DNA of 64,000 nt from Paenilisteria riparia FSL S10-1204 (GTDB lineage Bacteria > Bacillota > Bacilli > Lactobacillales > Listeriaceae), in contig NZ_AODL01000006.1 in NCBI RefSeq assembly GCF_000525995.1, forward strand, positions 121,204-185,203, written 5' to 3'. The notes beneath the pieces were generated by a model that saw only the letters and a list, made by a program, of their open reading frames with translations, did not search any database and was not told where the DNA came from. The position numbers and the translations under genes are program-made. Numbering within the stretch: the stretch's first letter is position 1; each line of letters starts with the position of its first letter. This document shows positions 1-8,954 of the stretch, piece by piece.

Positions 1-215
1 GGATTTATGGTTGCTAAGTGAATATCTAATGGGATATTGGTCGCGTTTTTTACTTTGGCTAGCCATTCCGGTCCGATTGCAAGGTTGTTCACATAAGCAC
101 CGTCCATCACGTCACAGTGCAACATGTCTACGCCTGCTGCTTCTAGTTTTGCTAATTCATCTGCTACGTTTAACTGGTCCGCGCACATAATTGATGCTGC
201 AATAAGTGTTGCCAT
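1..215 (-). CDS. rpe: Ribulose-phosphate 3-epimerase, N-terminal part (runs off the left edge)
   Basis: The visible 71 codons begin MATLIAASIMCADQLNVADE and continue into DMLHCDVMDGAYVNNLAIGP. This is the N-terminal strand of a ribulose-phosphate 3-epimerase TIM barrel, with the metal-binding H-x-D-V-M-D-G segment. It would interconvert D-ribulose-5-P and D-xylulose-5-P in the cytosol. The ATG follows the stop of the upstream aldolase by one base (TGA-c-ATG), so the two are probably translationally coupled at the distal end of the polyol operon. The C-terminal two thirds lie outside the window. Confidence 0.85.
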   Translation of the reverse strand, partial: MATLIAASIMCADQLNVADELAKLEAAGVDMLHCDVMDGAYVNNLAIGPEWLAKVKNATNIPLDIHLATIN

Positions 216-216
216 G

Positions 217-870
217 TCAGATTTTTTCCCCTTTCGCATCTTGATTAAATACATGAATGCTGTCGGCGGCTAATTTGTTATGCATAATCACTTGGATGAG
301 ATTGCTTGGAATCGTGACATCCGTTGCCCCAGCTAAAAGCGTGTCTATTACTTGCGCCGTATTTTTGAAACTCGCTCCAAGGATTTTAGTCGGTGCTTCA
401 AGCTGTTTGAAAAGTTCCGCCGTGCTTGCTACTACTTGTTTGGCATCTAAACCTTGATTCGCCATTCGATTCACATAGGGCGCCACCCATTCACAACCTG
501 CTAAAGCCGCTAAGTAACTCTGTTCCACAGAAAAAATCGCTGTCGCTAAAATTTCAATGTCTGGCCGTTCTTGTTTCAGCTGTGTTATGACGCGGAATCC
601 AATTTCATCGGCTGGGATTTTCAAAGCAATGCGTGTGTCTAGCGAGAGAATCGCTTGGGCGTCATCGTATAGCGCCTCTTGCGTCTCACCTGTCGCCTGA
701 ACAAAAAGACGTTGCTCATCGTGAAGAATCGATAATATTTCCCGGGAAATAACGGCGCGTGACTTCCCAATTTCTTTTGCTAAAAGCGTCGGATTAGTTG
801 TGACTCCAGTTAACCAGTGAAAAACTTGCATGGCTTCTATTTCTTTGACATTTGCTGTGTCTAAAAACAT
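217..870 (-). CDS. Transaldolase / fructose-6-phosphate aldolase-like protein
   Basis: A protein of 217 residues of the short (about 215-220 aa) transaldolase/FSA family: MFLDTANVKEIEA at the start, GVTTNPTLLAKE, the Schiff-base lysine segment RIALKIPADE, and GCEWVAPYVNRMA. It would transfer a dihydroxyacetone unit, or act as an aldolase, on sugar phosphates. Transaldolase and FSA activity cannot be separated by eye. I start at the ATG at 870 rather than the GTG at 879, because GAGGTGGG sits at a proper distance from the ATG. It lies between rpiB and rpe, which fits feeding pentitol-derived pentose phosphates into central metabolism. Confidence 0.85.
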   Translation of the reverse strand: MFLDTANVKEIEAMQVFHWLTGVTTNPTLLAKEIGKSRAVISREILSILHDEQRLFVQATGETQEALYDDAQAILSLDTRIALKIPADEIGFRVITQLKQERPDIEILATAIFSVEQSYLAALAGCEWVAPYVNRMANQGLDAKQVVASTAELFKQLEAPTKILGASFKNTAQVIDTLLAGATDVTIPSNLIQVIMHNKLAADSIHVFNQDAKGEKI

Positions 871-880
871 TGTTCCCACC

Positions 881-1330
881 TCACATTTCGTTTTTTTGCT
901 CGAGTTCTGTAATCATTTGCAACCTGCGTTCGTGTCGTTCCCCATCAAAAGTAGCGCCTAGCCAAGTATCGACAATTCGTAAAGCTAAACCTTCGCCAAC
1001 CACGCGTTCCCCAAGGCATAAAATATTGCTGTTGTTATGTTCACGTGTCGCTTGGGCGCTGAAACAATCAGAGACAACTGCCGCGCGGATTCCTGCCACT
1101 TTATTGGCTGCAATAGACATGCCAATTCCAGTTCCACAGCATAGAATACCCAAGTCTGCCTCGCCACTAACCACTTGATGTGCCACTTCTTCTGCGTAAG
1201 ATGGAAAATCGACGCTAGCATCACTATATGTGCCAATATCCGCTACTTGTATATATTGTTTCGCTAAATGTGCCACGATAGCATCTTTTAACCTGCGGCC
1301 GCCATGGTCACATCCAATTGTTAATTTCAT
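881..1330 (-). CDS. rpiB: Ribose-5-phosphate isomerase B family (RpiB/LacAB)
   Basis: This 149-aa protein has the RpiB hallmarks: MKLTIGCDHGGRRLK at the N-terminus, the catalytic-cysteine loop LGILCCGTGIGMSIAANK, and the NNSNILCLGERVVG block. It would interconvert ribose-5-P and ribulose-5-P, or a related aldose/ketose phosphate. A galactose-6-P isomerase role is possible for the family, but the neighbours (pentitol dehydrogenases, rpe, transaldolase) favour pentose phosphates. The ATG at 1330 is chosen over the upstream in-frame start at 1345 because GAGGGTG lies just before it. The upstream small ORF ends across the 1345 start, suggesting coupling. Confidence 0.88.
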   Translation of the reverse strand: MKLTIGCDHGGRRLKDAIVAHLAKQYIQVADIGTYSDASVDFPSYAEEVAHQVVSGEADLGILCCGTGIGMSIAANKVAGIRAAVVSDCFSAQATREHNNSNILCLGERVVGEGLALRIVDTWLGATFDGERHERRLQMITELEQKNEM

Positions 1331-1341
1331 GTTTTTCACCC

Positions 1342-1512
1342 TCATTCTATATATTTAACCCCTTTATCGTGTATAATTAAGTAGCAACGAATCGGAAATG
1401 GTACGCCAATACCATTTTTGATTCGTTGCTTAGAAAGGATAGCGATACGCTTAAACGGGCCTGCCAGCTTTGTTTTGGGCATTTGTTGTCCTTTTTTTGT
1501 TGTTTTTAACAT
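1342..1512 (-). CDS. Small 56-aa ORF in the polyol operon, unknown function
   Basis: Between the dehydrogenase and rpiB there is a 56-codon frame starting MLKTTKKGQQMPKTKLAGPF, preceded by a strong AAGGAGG ribosome binding site. It is basic and lysine-rich and ends at a TGA that overlaps the first possible start of rpiB. The ribosome binding site and coupling argue that it is translated. Against this, the middle of the frame coincides with a long hairpin (see 1383-1430), so the DNA may be kept for RNA structure. I recognise no family. Confidence 0.45.
   Translation of the reverse strand: MLKTTKKGQQMPKTKLAGPFKRIAILSKQRIKNGIGVPFPIRCYLIIHDKGVKYIE
1383..1430 (-). repeat. 48-nt near-perfect inverted repeat (intercistronic hairpin)
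   Basis: Arms AGCAACGAATC and GATTCGTTGCT pair perfectly over 11 bp. After one GG/TT mismatch, AAATGGT pairs with ACCATTT, leaving an 8-nt loop. No T-run follows on the minus strand, so it does not look like an intrinsic terminator. It may be an RNA stability or processing element between the dehydrogenase and rpiB cistrons. Confidence 0.7.
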
Positions 1513-1529
1513 GTCGCCATCCTCCTTGT

Positions 1530-2561
1530 TTATGATTTTACTAATACTTTTATTTCGTTTCCTGCCATGACAGCATCAAAACCTTCGCGCCACGCGTCTA
1601 ACTCATAAACTTTCGTAATCATTCGATCGGTGTCGATTTTGCCATTGGCTAGCAAGTCAAGCGCGATATGCCACGAACTTGGTTTTTGCGATCGGCTACC
1701 GATGTATGTGATTTCCCGCTGAATAATTGATTCTTGGTCAATTGGATTACATTTCTCAGCGAAAAGCCCGACTTGACCGAATGTTCCTTTTTTGGCAGTG
1801 AGTGGTAGGCCTTGATTTACTGCGGGTACAGCGCCTGAACAGTCAAATACTTTATCTGCACCATATCCGTCCGTCATTGAAAACACGACTTCTTCTAGGT
1901 TTTCTTGCATCGTATCAACCGTTCGGTCCATTCCGATTTCAGCAGCAAGTTCTAATCGATCACTATCCTTCGTAATCCCTGCCATAATCACCCTCGCACC
2001 TTGCGCCTTCACGACTTGCGCTAACAATAATCCAATCGGTCCTGGTCCAAAAATCAGCACCACATCTGTCGGCTCAATCGTCGTTTTCTCAAGCGCCGCA
2101 TGCACACAACAGGCCAGTGGCTCCGTAAGCGCCGCAGCTTGATAAGTAATCGAATCCGCCAGCTTATGACAGCTCTCTTCCCGCGACAACACATACTCCG
2201 CAAAGCTACCATCCGCCTGCGTCCCAATTCCGCGCCGATGCGAACATAAATTATATTCCTTATTTAAGCAAAACTTACATTCCCCACATGTTTCGAATGT
2301 CGTTTCACTCGTTACACGATCACCAATTTTCAAGTCCTTCACGTCCGGTCCAACTGCTACCACCGCCCCTGAAAACTCGTGTCCCAGCGTCACTGGTATT
2401 GTCGGATTGCCATATTCACCTTTAAACGTATGAATATCCGATCCACAAATTCCTGTATAGGCTACCTTGATTTTGACACAATCACCATAAACCACTGGCT
2501 CTGCAACGTTTTCCAATGCCATTTTGTCAAATCCAGGTTCTTTTTTTACTACTGCTTTCAC
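1530..2561 (-). CDS. Zinc-dependent polyol (sorbitol/arabitol-phosphate type) dehydrogenase 1
   Basis: A 343-aa medium-chain dehydrogenase. It has the catalytic zinc segment CGSDIHTFKGEYGNP and GHEFSGAVVAVG, four clustered structural-zinc cysteines (CGECKFCLNKEYNLC), and a Rossmann motif GPGPIGLLLAQV. It would oxidise a polyol or polyol phosphate to a ketose (phosphate) with NAD(P). It starts with GTG at 2561 after GAGGAG that overlaps the end of dehydrogenase 2. Together with its neighbour and a galactitol-type PTS, the likely substrate is a phosphorylated pentitol such as arabitol phosphate; the exact substrate is inferred from context. Confidence 0.85.
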   Translation of the reverse strand: MKAVVKKEPGFDKMALENVAEPVVYGDCVKIKVAYTGICGSDIHTFKGEYGNPTIPVTLGHEFSGAVVAVGPDVKDLKIGDRVTSETTFETCGECKFCLNKEYNLCSHRRGIGTQADGSFAEYVLSREESCHKLADSITYQAAALTEPLACCVHAALEKTTIEPTDVVLIFGPGPIGLLLAQVVKAQGARVIMAGITKDSDRLELAAEIGMDRTVDTMQENLEEVVFSMTDGYGADKVFDCSGAVPAVNQGLPLTAKKGTFGQVGLFAEKCNPIDQESIIQREITYIGSRSQKPSSWHIALDLLANGKIDTDRMITKVYELDAWREGFDAVMAGNEIKVLVKS

Positions 2562-2568
2562 GCTTTTC

Positions 2569-3615
2569 TCACTCCTCTTGTGGTAAAATCATTACTTTGT
2601 TATAGTCTTCCTCGCGCCCTAGAATCATCGCGAAGGCATCGCCAACTTCCTCCACTTTATAGCGATGGGAAATCAATGGTTTCAGCTGAATACGGCCTTG
2701 GTTCACAAAAGCAATCGAAGTCGTCCACTCTTCACCCGGAAACGGCGCTGAATAAGAATTCCAAAAGCCTTTCAATGTCAATTCGCGTCGAAAAATGTTC
2801 TCGAAAGCTTCTTCTGGAAGCAGTACATCCGCGTAAGCTATACCTAAATAACCGATTTTGCCTTTCTTCTTCGTCACGCGCAAACATTGCTCTTGCGTCA
2901 CTTTAGAACCCGCACATTCCAGCGCAATATCAGCACCACGCCCACCTGTGTATTCCAGTACTTTTTCCGCAAGATTGTCTTCGCGCGGGTTAATCGTGTA
3001 ACGGCAACCAAATTTGCGCGCCTCGGCTAACTTCCCATCACTAATATCGACCGCGATAATATCCTTCACACCAGCCAGCTGCAAGCATTGCACCACGAGA
3101 ATTCCAATCGTTCCTATTCCAAAGACAACGGCCGTATCACCCAATTCAGGCTGGATTCCAAGTACACCATGCATCGCCACAGCAAGCGGTTCCAACATCG
3201 CGCCTTCCTCAAAATCCATGTCACCAATATCGATCACATTCGTCGCCTTCATCACAACATTCTCCGCAAAAGCACCATAAAAATGCGAACCAACCATCCG
3301 ATAATCCTCACATAAAGAAAACTCGCCGGCCTGACAATACTCACACTTCCCACAAGGTACAAGCGGAATCCCAGCAACGCGACTTCCAACTTCGACATGC
3401 GCCACATCCGCGCCTTTTTCCACAATCACACCTGAAAATTCATGCCCCATCACGGCTGGCAATGGGTATTTCCACCGCGTCTGCATTTTGTGAATGTCCG
3501 AACCGCAAATCCCGGCCGCCATCACCTTAATCCGTACTTCATCCGCGCCACACGCTGCTTGTTCCACCTGTTCCGCACGAATTTCATTATTTTCATATAA
3601 AACTGCTGCTCGCAT
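2569..3615 (-). CDS. Zinc-dependent polyol dehydrogenase 2
   Basis: A second medium-chain zinc dehydrogenase (348 aa from the ATG at 3615; a GTG at 3618 is also possible). Motifs: GICGSDIHKMQTRWKYPLP, GHEFSGVIVEKGADV, structural zinc CGKCEYCQAGEFSLC, and Rossmann motif FGIGTIGILVVQ. It is clearly diverged from dehydrogenase 1, so the pair may act on the two ends of one pentitol phosphate, giving xylulose-5-P and ribulose-5-P. That division of labour is inference. It lies 24 nt downstream of the EIIC gene in the same transcription unit. Confidence 0.85.
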   Translation of the reverse strand: MRAAVLYENNEIRAEQVEQAACGADEVRIKVMAAGICGSDIHKMQTRWKYPLPAVMGHEFSGVIVEKGADVAHVEVGSRVAGIPLVPCGKCEYCQAGEFSLCEDYRMVGSHFYGAFAENVVMKATNVIDIGDMDFEEGAMLEPLAVAMHGVLGIQPELGDTAVVFGIGTIGILVVQCLQLAGVKDIIAVDISDGKLAEARKFGCRYTINPREDNLAEKVLEYTGGRGADIALECAGSKVTQEQCLRVTKKKGKIGYLGIAYADVLLPEEAFENIFRRELTLKGFWNSYSAPFPGEEWTTSIAFVNQGRIQLKPLISHRYKVEEVGDAFAMILGREEDYNKVMILPQEE

Positions 3616-3639
3616 CACGTTAACTTCCTTTCAAAAAAC

Positions 3640-4920
3640 TTAATTTCCAAAAAGTGCTTGATAAGCTTCAGAGAATTTCAAAATGGCCCAGTTCAAGAAG
3701 TTTCCGCCTAAATCAAGACTCGATACTTGCGTCGCACCATCCGGCATCTTAAAGTCTGCCCCGTTCATCATCGCCGTATGCACATCCGCAAAATTCGTCG
3801 CCATCAGTAGCGAGAACGCGATAACAATCGTACCGGTAATCAAAGATTGAATAATATTCCCTTTCCGCGAAGCAACAATAAAGGCAATGTAAAACGGAAT
3901 CGTCGCCAAATCACCAAACGGCAAAACACGATTTCCTGGCAAAATAACAGCTAAAAACAACGTAATTGGTACAAGCAAAAGCGCCGTAGACATAACTGCT
4001 GGATGCCCAACAGAAAGTGCAGCATCAAGCCCAATATACAACTCACGACCTTTGAAACGCGATTTCATAAACTCGCGCGCTGCTTCCGAAACTGGAATCA
4101 AGCCTTCCATCAAGATTTTTACCATCCGTGGCATCAAGAGCATAACGGCCGCCATCGACATACCAATTTTCAAAATTTCGCCGACATCATAACCAGCCAG
4201 CAAACCAATCGCAACCCCTAGAATCAAGCCCATCATCATTGGTTCCCCGAAAATACCGAACCGTTTTTGAATCGACTCAGGGTCCGCATGTAATTTTCGT
4301 AGTCCTGGAATTTTTCCAACGACCCAACCGATCGGAATCCCTATCGCCCCGAACGCCGCCGTAGAACCTGTTGGCATCGAAATACCTTTTAGACCATAGA
4401 AACGTTCCACCATCGGAGCCGTTTTATCCGCAATAATAAGTACGGCAACTTCATACAAAATCGCACAAAGAATCGCGAACCACCAGTTACCGCCAGTGAC
4501 AACATAGCCTGTCGCCCCAGCCGCAATAAAGTGCCAATAGTTCCAAATATCAATATCCAATGTTTTTGTGATTTTAAAGAAAATTAATATTAAATTAACT
4601 ATCAAACAAACCGGTATTAAAATCGCAGCAACCGGAGAAGCCCACGAAGCCGCAGCCGCGGAAGGCCAGCCCGTATCGATAATTGTCAAGTTCAGACCAA
4701 ACCGTTCTACCATCTGTTGCGCGGCCGGACCAAGATTCGTTACTAATAAATTAATGACCAAATTAATACCTACAAACCCAATACCAATCGTAATCCCCGA
4801 GCGAAATGCCTTTTTAAAACCTGTCCCGAAAATCATCCCGATAATAATAATCGCAATTGGCAAAATAACCGTCGGCCCCAGATTCAACACATACTGCACA
4901 CCATCTAACAGCTTATCCAT
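3640..4920 (-). CDS. gatC: PTS galactitol-family EIIC permease
   Basis: A 426-aa polytopic membrane protein with about ten hydrophobic segments and the EIIC-Gat pattern: N-terminal MDKLLDGVQYVLNLGPTVIL, LNLTIIDTGWPSAAAASWAS, and GLDAALSVGHPAVMSTALLL. It would carry a polyol across the membrane with phosphorylation by EIIB. A good Shine-Dalgarno AAGGAGG precedes the ATG. The EIIB and EIIA genes are immediately upstream. The substrate is probably a pentitol or hexitol, given the two polyol dehydrogenases behind it. Confidence 0.9.
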   Translation of the reverse strand: MDKLLDGVQYVLNLGPTVILPIAIIIIGMIFGTGFKKAFRSGITIGIGFVGINLVINLLVTNLGPAAQQMVERFGLNLTIIDTGWPSAAAASWASPVAAILIPVCLIVNLILIFFKITKTLDIDIWNYWHFIAAGATGYVVTGGNWWFAILCAILYEVAVLIIADKTAPMVERFYGLKGISMPTGSTAAFGAIGIPIGWVVGKIPGLRKLHADPESIQKRFGIFGEPMMMGLILGVAIGLLAGYDVGEILKIGMSMAAVMLLMPRMVKILMEGLIPVSEAAREFMKSRFKGRELYIGLDAALSVGHPAVMSTALLLVPITLFLAVILPGNRVLPFGDLATIPFYIAFIVASRKGNIIQSLITGTIVIAFSLLMATNFADVHTAMMNGADFKMPDGATQVSSLDLGGNFLNWAILKFSEAYQALFGN

Positions 4921-5005
4921 ACCCTTTTCTCCTCCTTAAAATGGCAGAACATCCGCTCTAGCACACGAAATTCCGTCCAGCGCTAGAGCCTTCGTTCCTC
5001 TCTCT

Positions 5006-5284
5006 TTATTTCAAATATTTCAAAATTTCATCGTCCAGTTCTTCCATACCAATCCCCGAAATATACGCCGTTGCAATCAATGTCGGCACACTATACGTTG
5101 TTGGCAAAATCGTTGTAGAAACAATTAAGTCCGCGCCGTCTTGCAATGACGCTGCCTCAGCAATCTTAATTTGGCGAACATCTGCATCGATACCATTGTC
5201 TTTCAATAAGTTCTCCACACGATCCATAACTACCGTCGACGTTGCGATTCCTGCTCCACATGCTACCAATACTTTTTTACTCAT
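5006..5284 (-). CDS. gatB: PTS galactitol-family EIIB component
   Basis: A 92-aa cytosolic phosphocarrier starting MSKKVLVACGAGIATSTVVM. The cysteine in ACGAGIATS is the expected phospho-acceptor, in a P-loop-like turn typical of EIIB-Gat/Ula. It receives phosphate from EIIA and passes it to the sugar on EIIC. The start codon overlaps the EIIA stop (ATGA), so the two are translationally coupled. Confidence 0.9.
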   Translation of the reverse strand: MSKKVLVACGAGIATSTVVMDRVENLLKDNGIDADVRQIKIAEAASLQDGADLIVSTTILPTTYSVPTLIATAYISGIGMEELDDEILKYLK

Positions 5285-5769
5285 AATTTTTCCTCACCCT
5301 TCAAATGTAATACAACTTGCGATAACGTTTCGATGACTTCATCCTCGTTTTTCGCCGCAAGAAGTTCCTTGACATGTTTCTCATTTTGAATTGCACCCAT
5401 TAATTGTTGCAAAACTGCCAGCTGACTGTGCGGTTCATTTAGCCCCAACACAAAAATTAAATTCGCCCTTGTTTCTTGGCTTGCGTCCGCCATTTGTTTG
5501 AAGCGAATCCCTGGCTCACTTGTCAAAACCGCAATAAATTGTTCCGTGACACATTCTGGATCTGTATGCGGTAGCGCCACACCATACTGCTCCAGCTGTA
5601 GCCCCGTCGGAAACACCGCTTCCCGCTCCGTCAATTTCTCTAAAAACTGATTACTGATTCTATTTTGCGATGCCGCACGTTCCGACACCATTTCAAAAAG
5701 CGCATCCTGATCTCGGCAAGGCGTCTGCACCCAAATCATGTCTTTTGTAATGAATTGTGTTAAATCCAT
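5281..5769 (-). CDS. gatA: PTS EIIA component (fructose/galactitol type)
   Basis: A 162-aa EIIA of the PTS_EIIA_2 type. The phospho-accepting histidine is in YGVALPHTDPECV, followed by the usual KQMADAS...LIFVLGLNEPHSQ block. It transfers phosphate from HPr to EIIB. I start at the second ATG (5769), because GGGAGG lies directly against the first ATG (5775) but 7 nt from the second. It overlaps the EIIB gene by 4 nt and follows the regulator gene closely. Confidence 0.87.
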   Translation of the reverse strand: MDLTQFITKDMIWVQTPCRDQDALFEMVSERAASQNRISNQFLEKLTEREAVFPTGLQLEQYGVALPHTDPECVTEQFIAVLTSEPGIRFKQMADASQETRANLIFVLGLNEPHSQLAVLQQLMGAIQNEKHVKELLAAKNEDEVIETLSQVVLHLKGEEKL

Positions 5770-5788
5770 TCCCATTCCTCCCTTTTCG

Positions 5789-7875
5789 TTATTTCATATC
5801 TTCCGTGTCTTTTTTCGCTAGTTCCATGATGAATTGTTGAATCGTTTGATGGATGTTTTGCGGTTCTTGTTGCTTCGCGATTTTCTTCAATGTTTTTTTT
5901 ATGTCCAGCAAGTTCCATCAATTGCAGTAACGCCTGGAAGTGAGCATTTTTATCAACGGCCGCAATGACGACGACAACGTGTACCCGTCCGCCTGACGAA
6001 AGCGCCAACCCTTCATCGATATAAAGCAAGCTCATTCCAAGTTCGTTCACGCCTTTTTCAGTTTCCGCATGAGGAATAGCAATGGTTTGTCGCAAAATAA
6101 TATGAGTAGAAAGTGTCGCGTGTTGCTTAATCATTTCGTGAATATACATATCTGAAATCGCGCCTTTTTGAAGTAACGGCTCTGCAGCCACCCTAATTGC
6201 AGCTTGCCAATCCGTCACTGACTGGACGCATTGAATCATTTCTGCTGGTAATAAATCCGCCAATTGTTTCTTCTCACCTACAAAGCGCTCCGTGGCTTGC
6301 ATTGGCTGCGTCAAACAATCCGCTAACGCCTTGGCGAGCCTCGTTTTATCTGAAATCGTGGCATGTTTTTCAATCGTGCGTATTAACTGTTCCACGCTCA
6401 CACCATTTTCACCAATCATGTAAACTGCACGCATCACACGCCGCCGCAACTCCAACCGTTCTTGCTCCCCCATCAACTGGTTAATCAAGAACATCTTCTT
6501 CTCCGTCTTCAAAGGCACCGCTGAAAAAATTAAATCATACCGCACATTCGTCCGCTCGAATTCCCGAATCGACATCGCCTGGTAAAAAAAAAATTTCGGG
6601 AAACAAACTCCGCAACGTCTTCTCCATCAAGCGCGAAATCGACAATCCGTTCGGGCAAACAACTACTGCCTTCAGTCGCGTCTGCAACCGTTCTGTCGTA
6701 TCTATCAAATGCCCACCAATAAACAGTGTAATGAAAATACTCTCGTTTTCTGGAATCTTAGCCCCGATAAAATTTTCCAACGGCTTGAGAGATTGCTTCA
6801 CAATATAATGTACCGCTTGAAATTCCTGATCGATTTTATCCAAGAGACTGTAATCCGTCGTCAAATGATATTTAATCCTGTAATATGCTGGCTTAATATG
6901 CGCAAATAATTTTTCCAAAAGCTGTTCTTTGTCTACAAATTGAATACAAGCTTTCTTTTCAAACTCGCTTAGCACTTTATTTACCGCCATTTTCAAACGT
7001 GGCGACGCTTCATTCGTCAAATCACTATTTGGTAACACATTCGACGTTAATAGTTGCAACGAAATATACAATCGCTCCGTCTTCGAAATATACGGCTCAT
7101 CCTCAATCAACAACTGCACCGCGCCATATTCCTGCGTATCCGACAGCTCATTAAAATCAATAAAAAATTCCGTCGTAATCCGCTGTCCAGCCCGAATTCG
7201 CCTGAAAATACTCTCCAGAATATAAGGTAAAATCTGCATTTTGTTATCAATAAACGTCAAGTTTAGCCGTACCTCCACAGCAACCAACTGATCTCTAATC
7301 TTGTCCACTTGGCTCGCTTCAATCTGCATGAAATGTCGCAACAACTGCTCCCCGTGATAGCTCGCAATAATATGTTGCGCCGCATAAATCAAAGCCGACC
7401 GCTGGTTCCACTCATCCCCTCGAATCTGGTAGCCCTTCATCCGCGAATAATGAACCTCCAAGCGAAATGTATCGAATATCGCCTGCACACCTTTCAAATC
7501 CCGCAAAACTGTATTTTTACTAACTTCAAGTTCACTAATAAAATGATTTAACGACAATTCCTCTCGATTCGTAGCCAGCATTAAAATAATCAAGCTTATC
7601 CGCTCTTTCTCGGATAAAATATATGCGTCACCTTCCTTTTCACTCGCATTTATTTCGACTAACTGAAACAGATCGGGTTCTACAACGAAACGCCCATTTG
7701 CCGACCGATGAATTTTTGGATAGGCTTGCTCATCTAGCCAATGATTTACTTTCTGAAAGCTGTAATCCACCTGCCTACGAGTCAATCCGAACTTTTCTTG
7801 CAGCTTGGTATTTGATATATTAGGATGCCGCAAAATCTCTTTTAACAACAAATTGCTCCTTTCATCCAAATACAT
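5789..7875 (-). pseudogene. PRD-type (MtlR/LicR-like) transcriptional activator of the polyol operon, two homopolymer frameshifts
   Basis: The conceptual 694-aa product has N-terminal helix-turn-helix domains (about 1-160), two PRD phospho-regulatory domains (about 180-390), an EIIB-Gat-like domain (VVVCPNGLSISRLMEKTLRS) and a C-terminal EIIA-like domain with His in QTIAIPHAETEKG. As sequenced it breaks at a 10-base A/T run (6584-6593) and an 8-base run (5893-5900). Removing one base from each restores a continuous frame of whole-codon length, ending at the TAA at 5789-5791. The start at 7875 follows GGAGGG. PTS phosphorylation of such proteins couples operon activation to sugar flux. Given similar breaks in tuf and elsewhere, a sequence error is more likely than true loss. 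Confidence 0.82.
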
Positions 7876-8186
7876 GTTATCCCTCCTGTTCTCTTTTATT
7901 ATAAATTGCCTTCCACAAAAATTGTACACGCTTTCATCCCAAAATCTTGTTACCCGATTGTACAACGTGGGGCTTTACTTGTGATTTAATTAACACGCGC
8001 ACCGTTCAAAAAACACAAAAAAGCCCGTCTGGCGCCCAACTTGCGTGCCACTACGAGCAAATTAAAAAACCACGTCTGCCTTAACTATACGAGGCTAACG
8101 TGGATATTTCAATAAGAATCATTTAACATGAAAAGCAAATTAATAAAACTGTGTAAAGAACGAATTCAGATTAACTAATATAACCA
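7876..8186. other. Intergenic region upstream of the PRD activator
   Basis: These 311 bases hold the 5' region of the polyol operon and the terminator of the next minus-strand unit. Besides the terminator at 8064-8103, there is a second possible minus-strand hairpin near 8024-8052 (GGC/GCC stem followed by a T6 run). I could not call a promoter for the PRD gene with confidence. Confidence 0.4.
8064..8103 (-). terminator. Rho-independent terminator of the 8187-8782 unit
   Basis: On the minus strand, CCACGT-ta-GCC pairs with GGC-ag-ACGTGG around a 12-nt loop and is followed directly by TTTTTT. It lies downstream of the two small minus-strand genes and would separate them from the polyol operon. 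Confidence 0.7.
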
Positions 8187-8608
8187 TTAGAATGCATGTA
8201 TAAGCCAGAGAATGAAGAACACAAGCGAGAGCGAAGCCACTCCCCAAATCAACTTAGAATCTTTCCAAATCGCTTTATTCTGCTGTTCCCTATATGTTTC
8301 AACATCCAGCTAGCCGTCCCATCTGTCACAATATTAACCACGATTGGCGCCTGATTATACGTATCCATTTTCTCCCGTAATGGAAAACGGTACTCCTCGC
8401 CATAAATCGTAAATTTCAGTTCACAAGCCTTAGAGTTAGAGGCAGGAAGATATAAACTTCTCTTCTCTCCAATTTGAAAATCATACCCCTGCTCACTTTG
8501 GTTTCCGCTCACTAAGTATGTATTCATGATTGTATGCCGCGTCTTATTTTCTATTTTTATTTCATGAGCAGCAACCGGCCCCACAAATAAATGCATCAAA
8601 CTAGACAT
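8187..8608 (-). pseudogene. Unknown protein with C-terminal membrane segment, single-base frameshift
   Basis: The frame opens MSSLMHLFVGPVAAHEIKIE after GGGTGG at a good distance and is soluble-looking for about 100 residues. As sequenced it stops at 8249. One missing base near 8303-8312 would extend it to 140 aa ending LIWGVASLSLVFFILWLIHAF-stop (given here as two runs: LIWGVASLSLVFF and ILWLIHAF), a clean C-terminal transmembrane anchor. Corrected length is a whole number of codons. No family recognised. It follows the 50-aa membrane ORF with a small gap, so the pair probably forms one operon. Confidence 0.5.
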
Positions 8609-8629
8609 CGCACTCCACCCTTTCGACAT

Positions 8630-8782
8630 TTATCCTTTTTTATTTCCAAGAGATTTGCCACCATGATGCGGGCATCTCATCTGGCACCAAATGAATAGTA
8701 CCAACCAACGCAGAAACTGACCAGATAGAACAACAGCCGTTACGATTAAATCCCCTAGCGCTCCCATTAAGCTTCTCTTCAT
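8630..8782 (-). CDS. Small 50-aa membrane protein, unknown
   Basis: Starts MKRSLMGALGDLIVTAVVLS after GAGGAG and has one or two hydrophobic segments (residues about 8-32), then a basic, Cys/His-containing tail (CQMRCPHHGGKS). The ATG at 8782 is preferred to an in-frame start at 8812 because of the ribosome binding site. It is the first gene of a two-gene unit with 8187-8608. No family recognised. Confidence 0.5.
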   Translation of the reverse strand: MKRSLMGALGDLIVTAVVLSGQFLRWLVLFIWCQMRCPHHGGKSLGNKKG

Positions 8783-8954
8783 ATGTATCCGTTCTCCTCT
8801 ATTTTGAATCAATTATAACAAAAGAACTCGAACTAAGTTCACTACGATACATAGGAAACTTGTTGAGCTCTCTTTTTTCACGTAACCCTATTCATTCATC
8901 TCATTATCTAGTAATTCTATCTTTATTTAACAAATAAGACTTAAATATATCATT

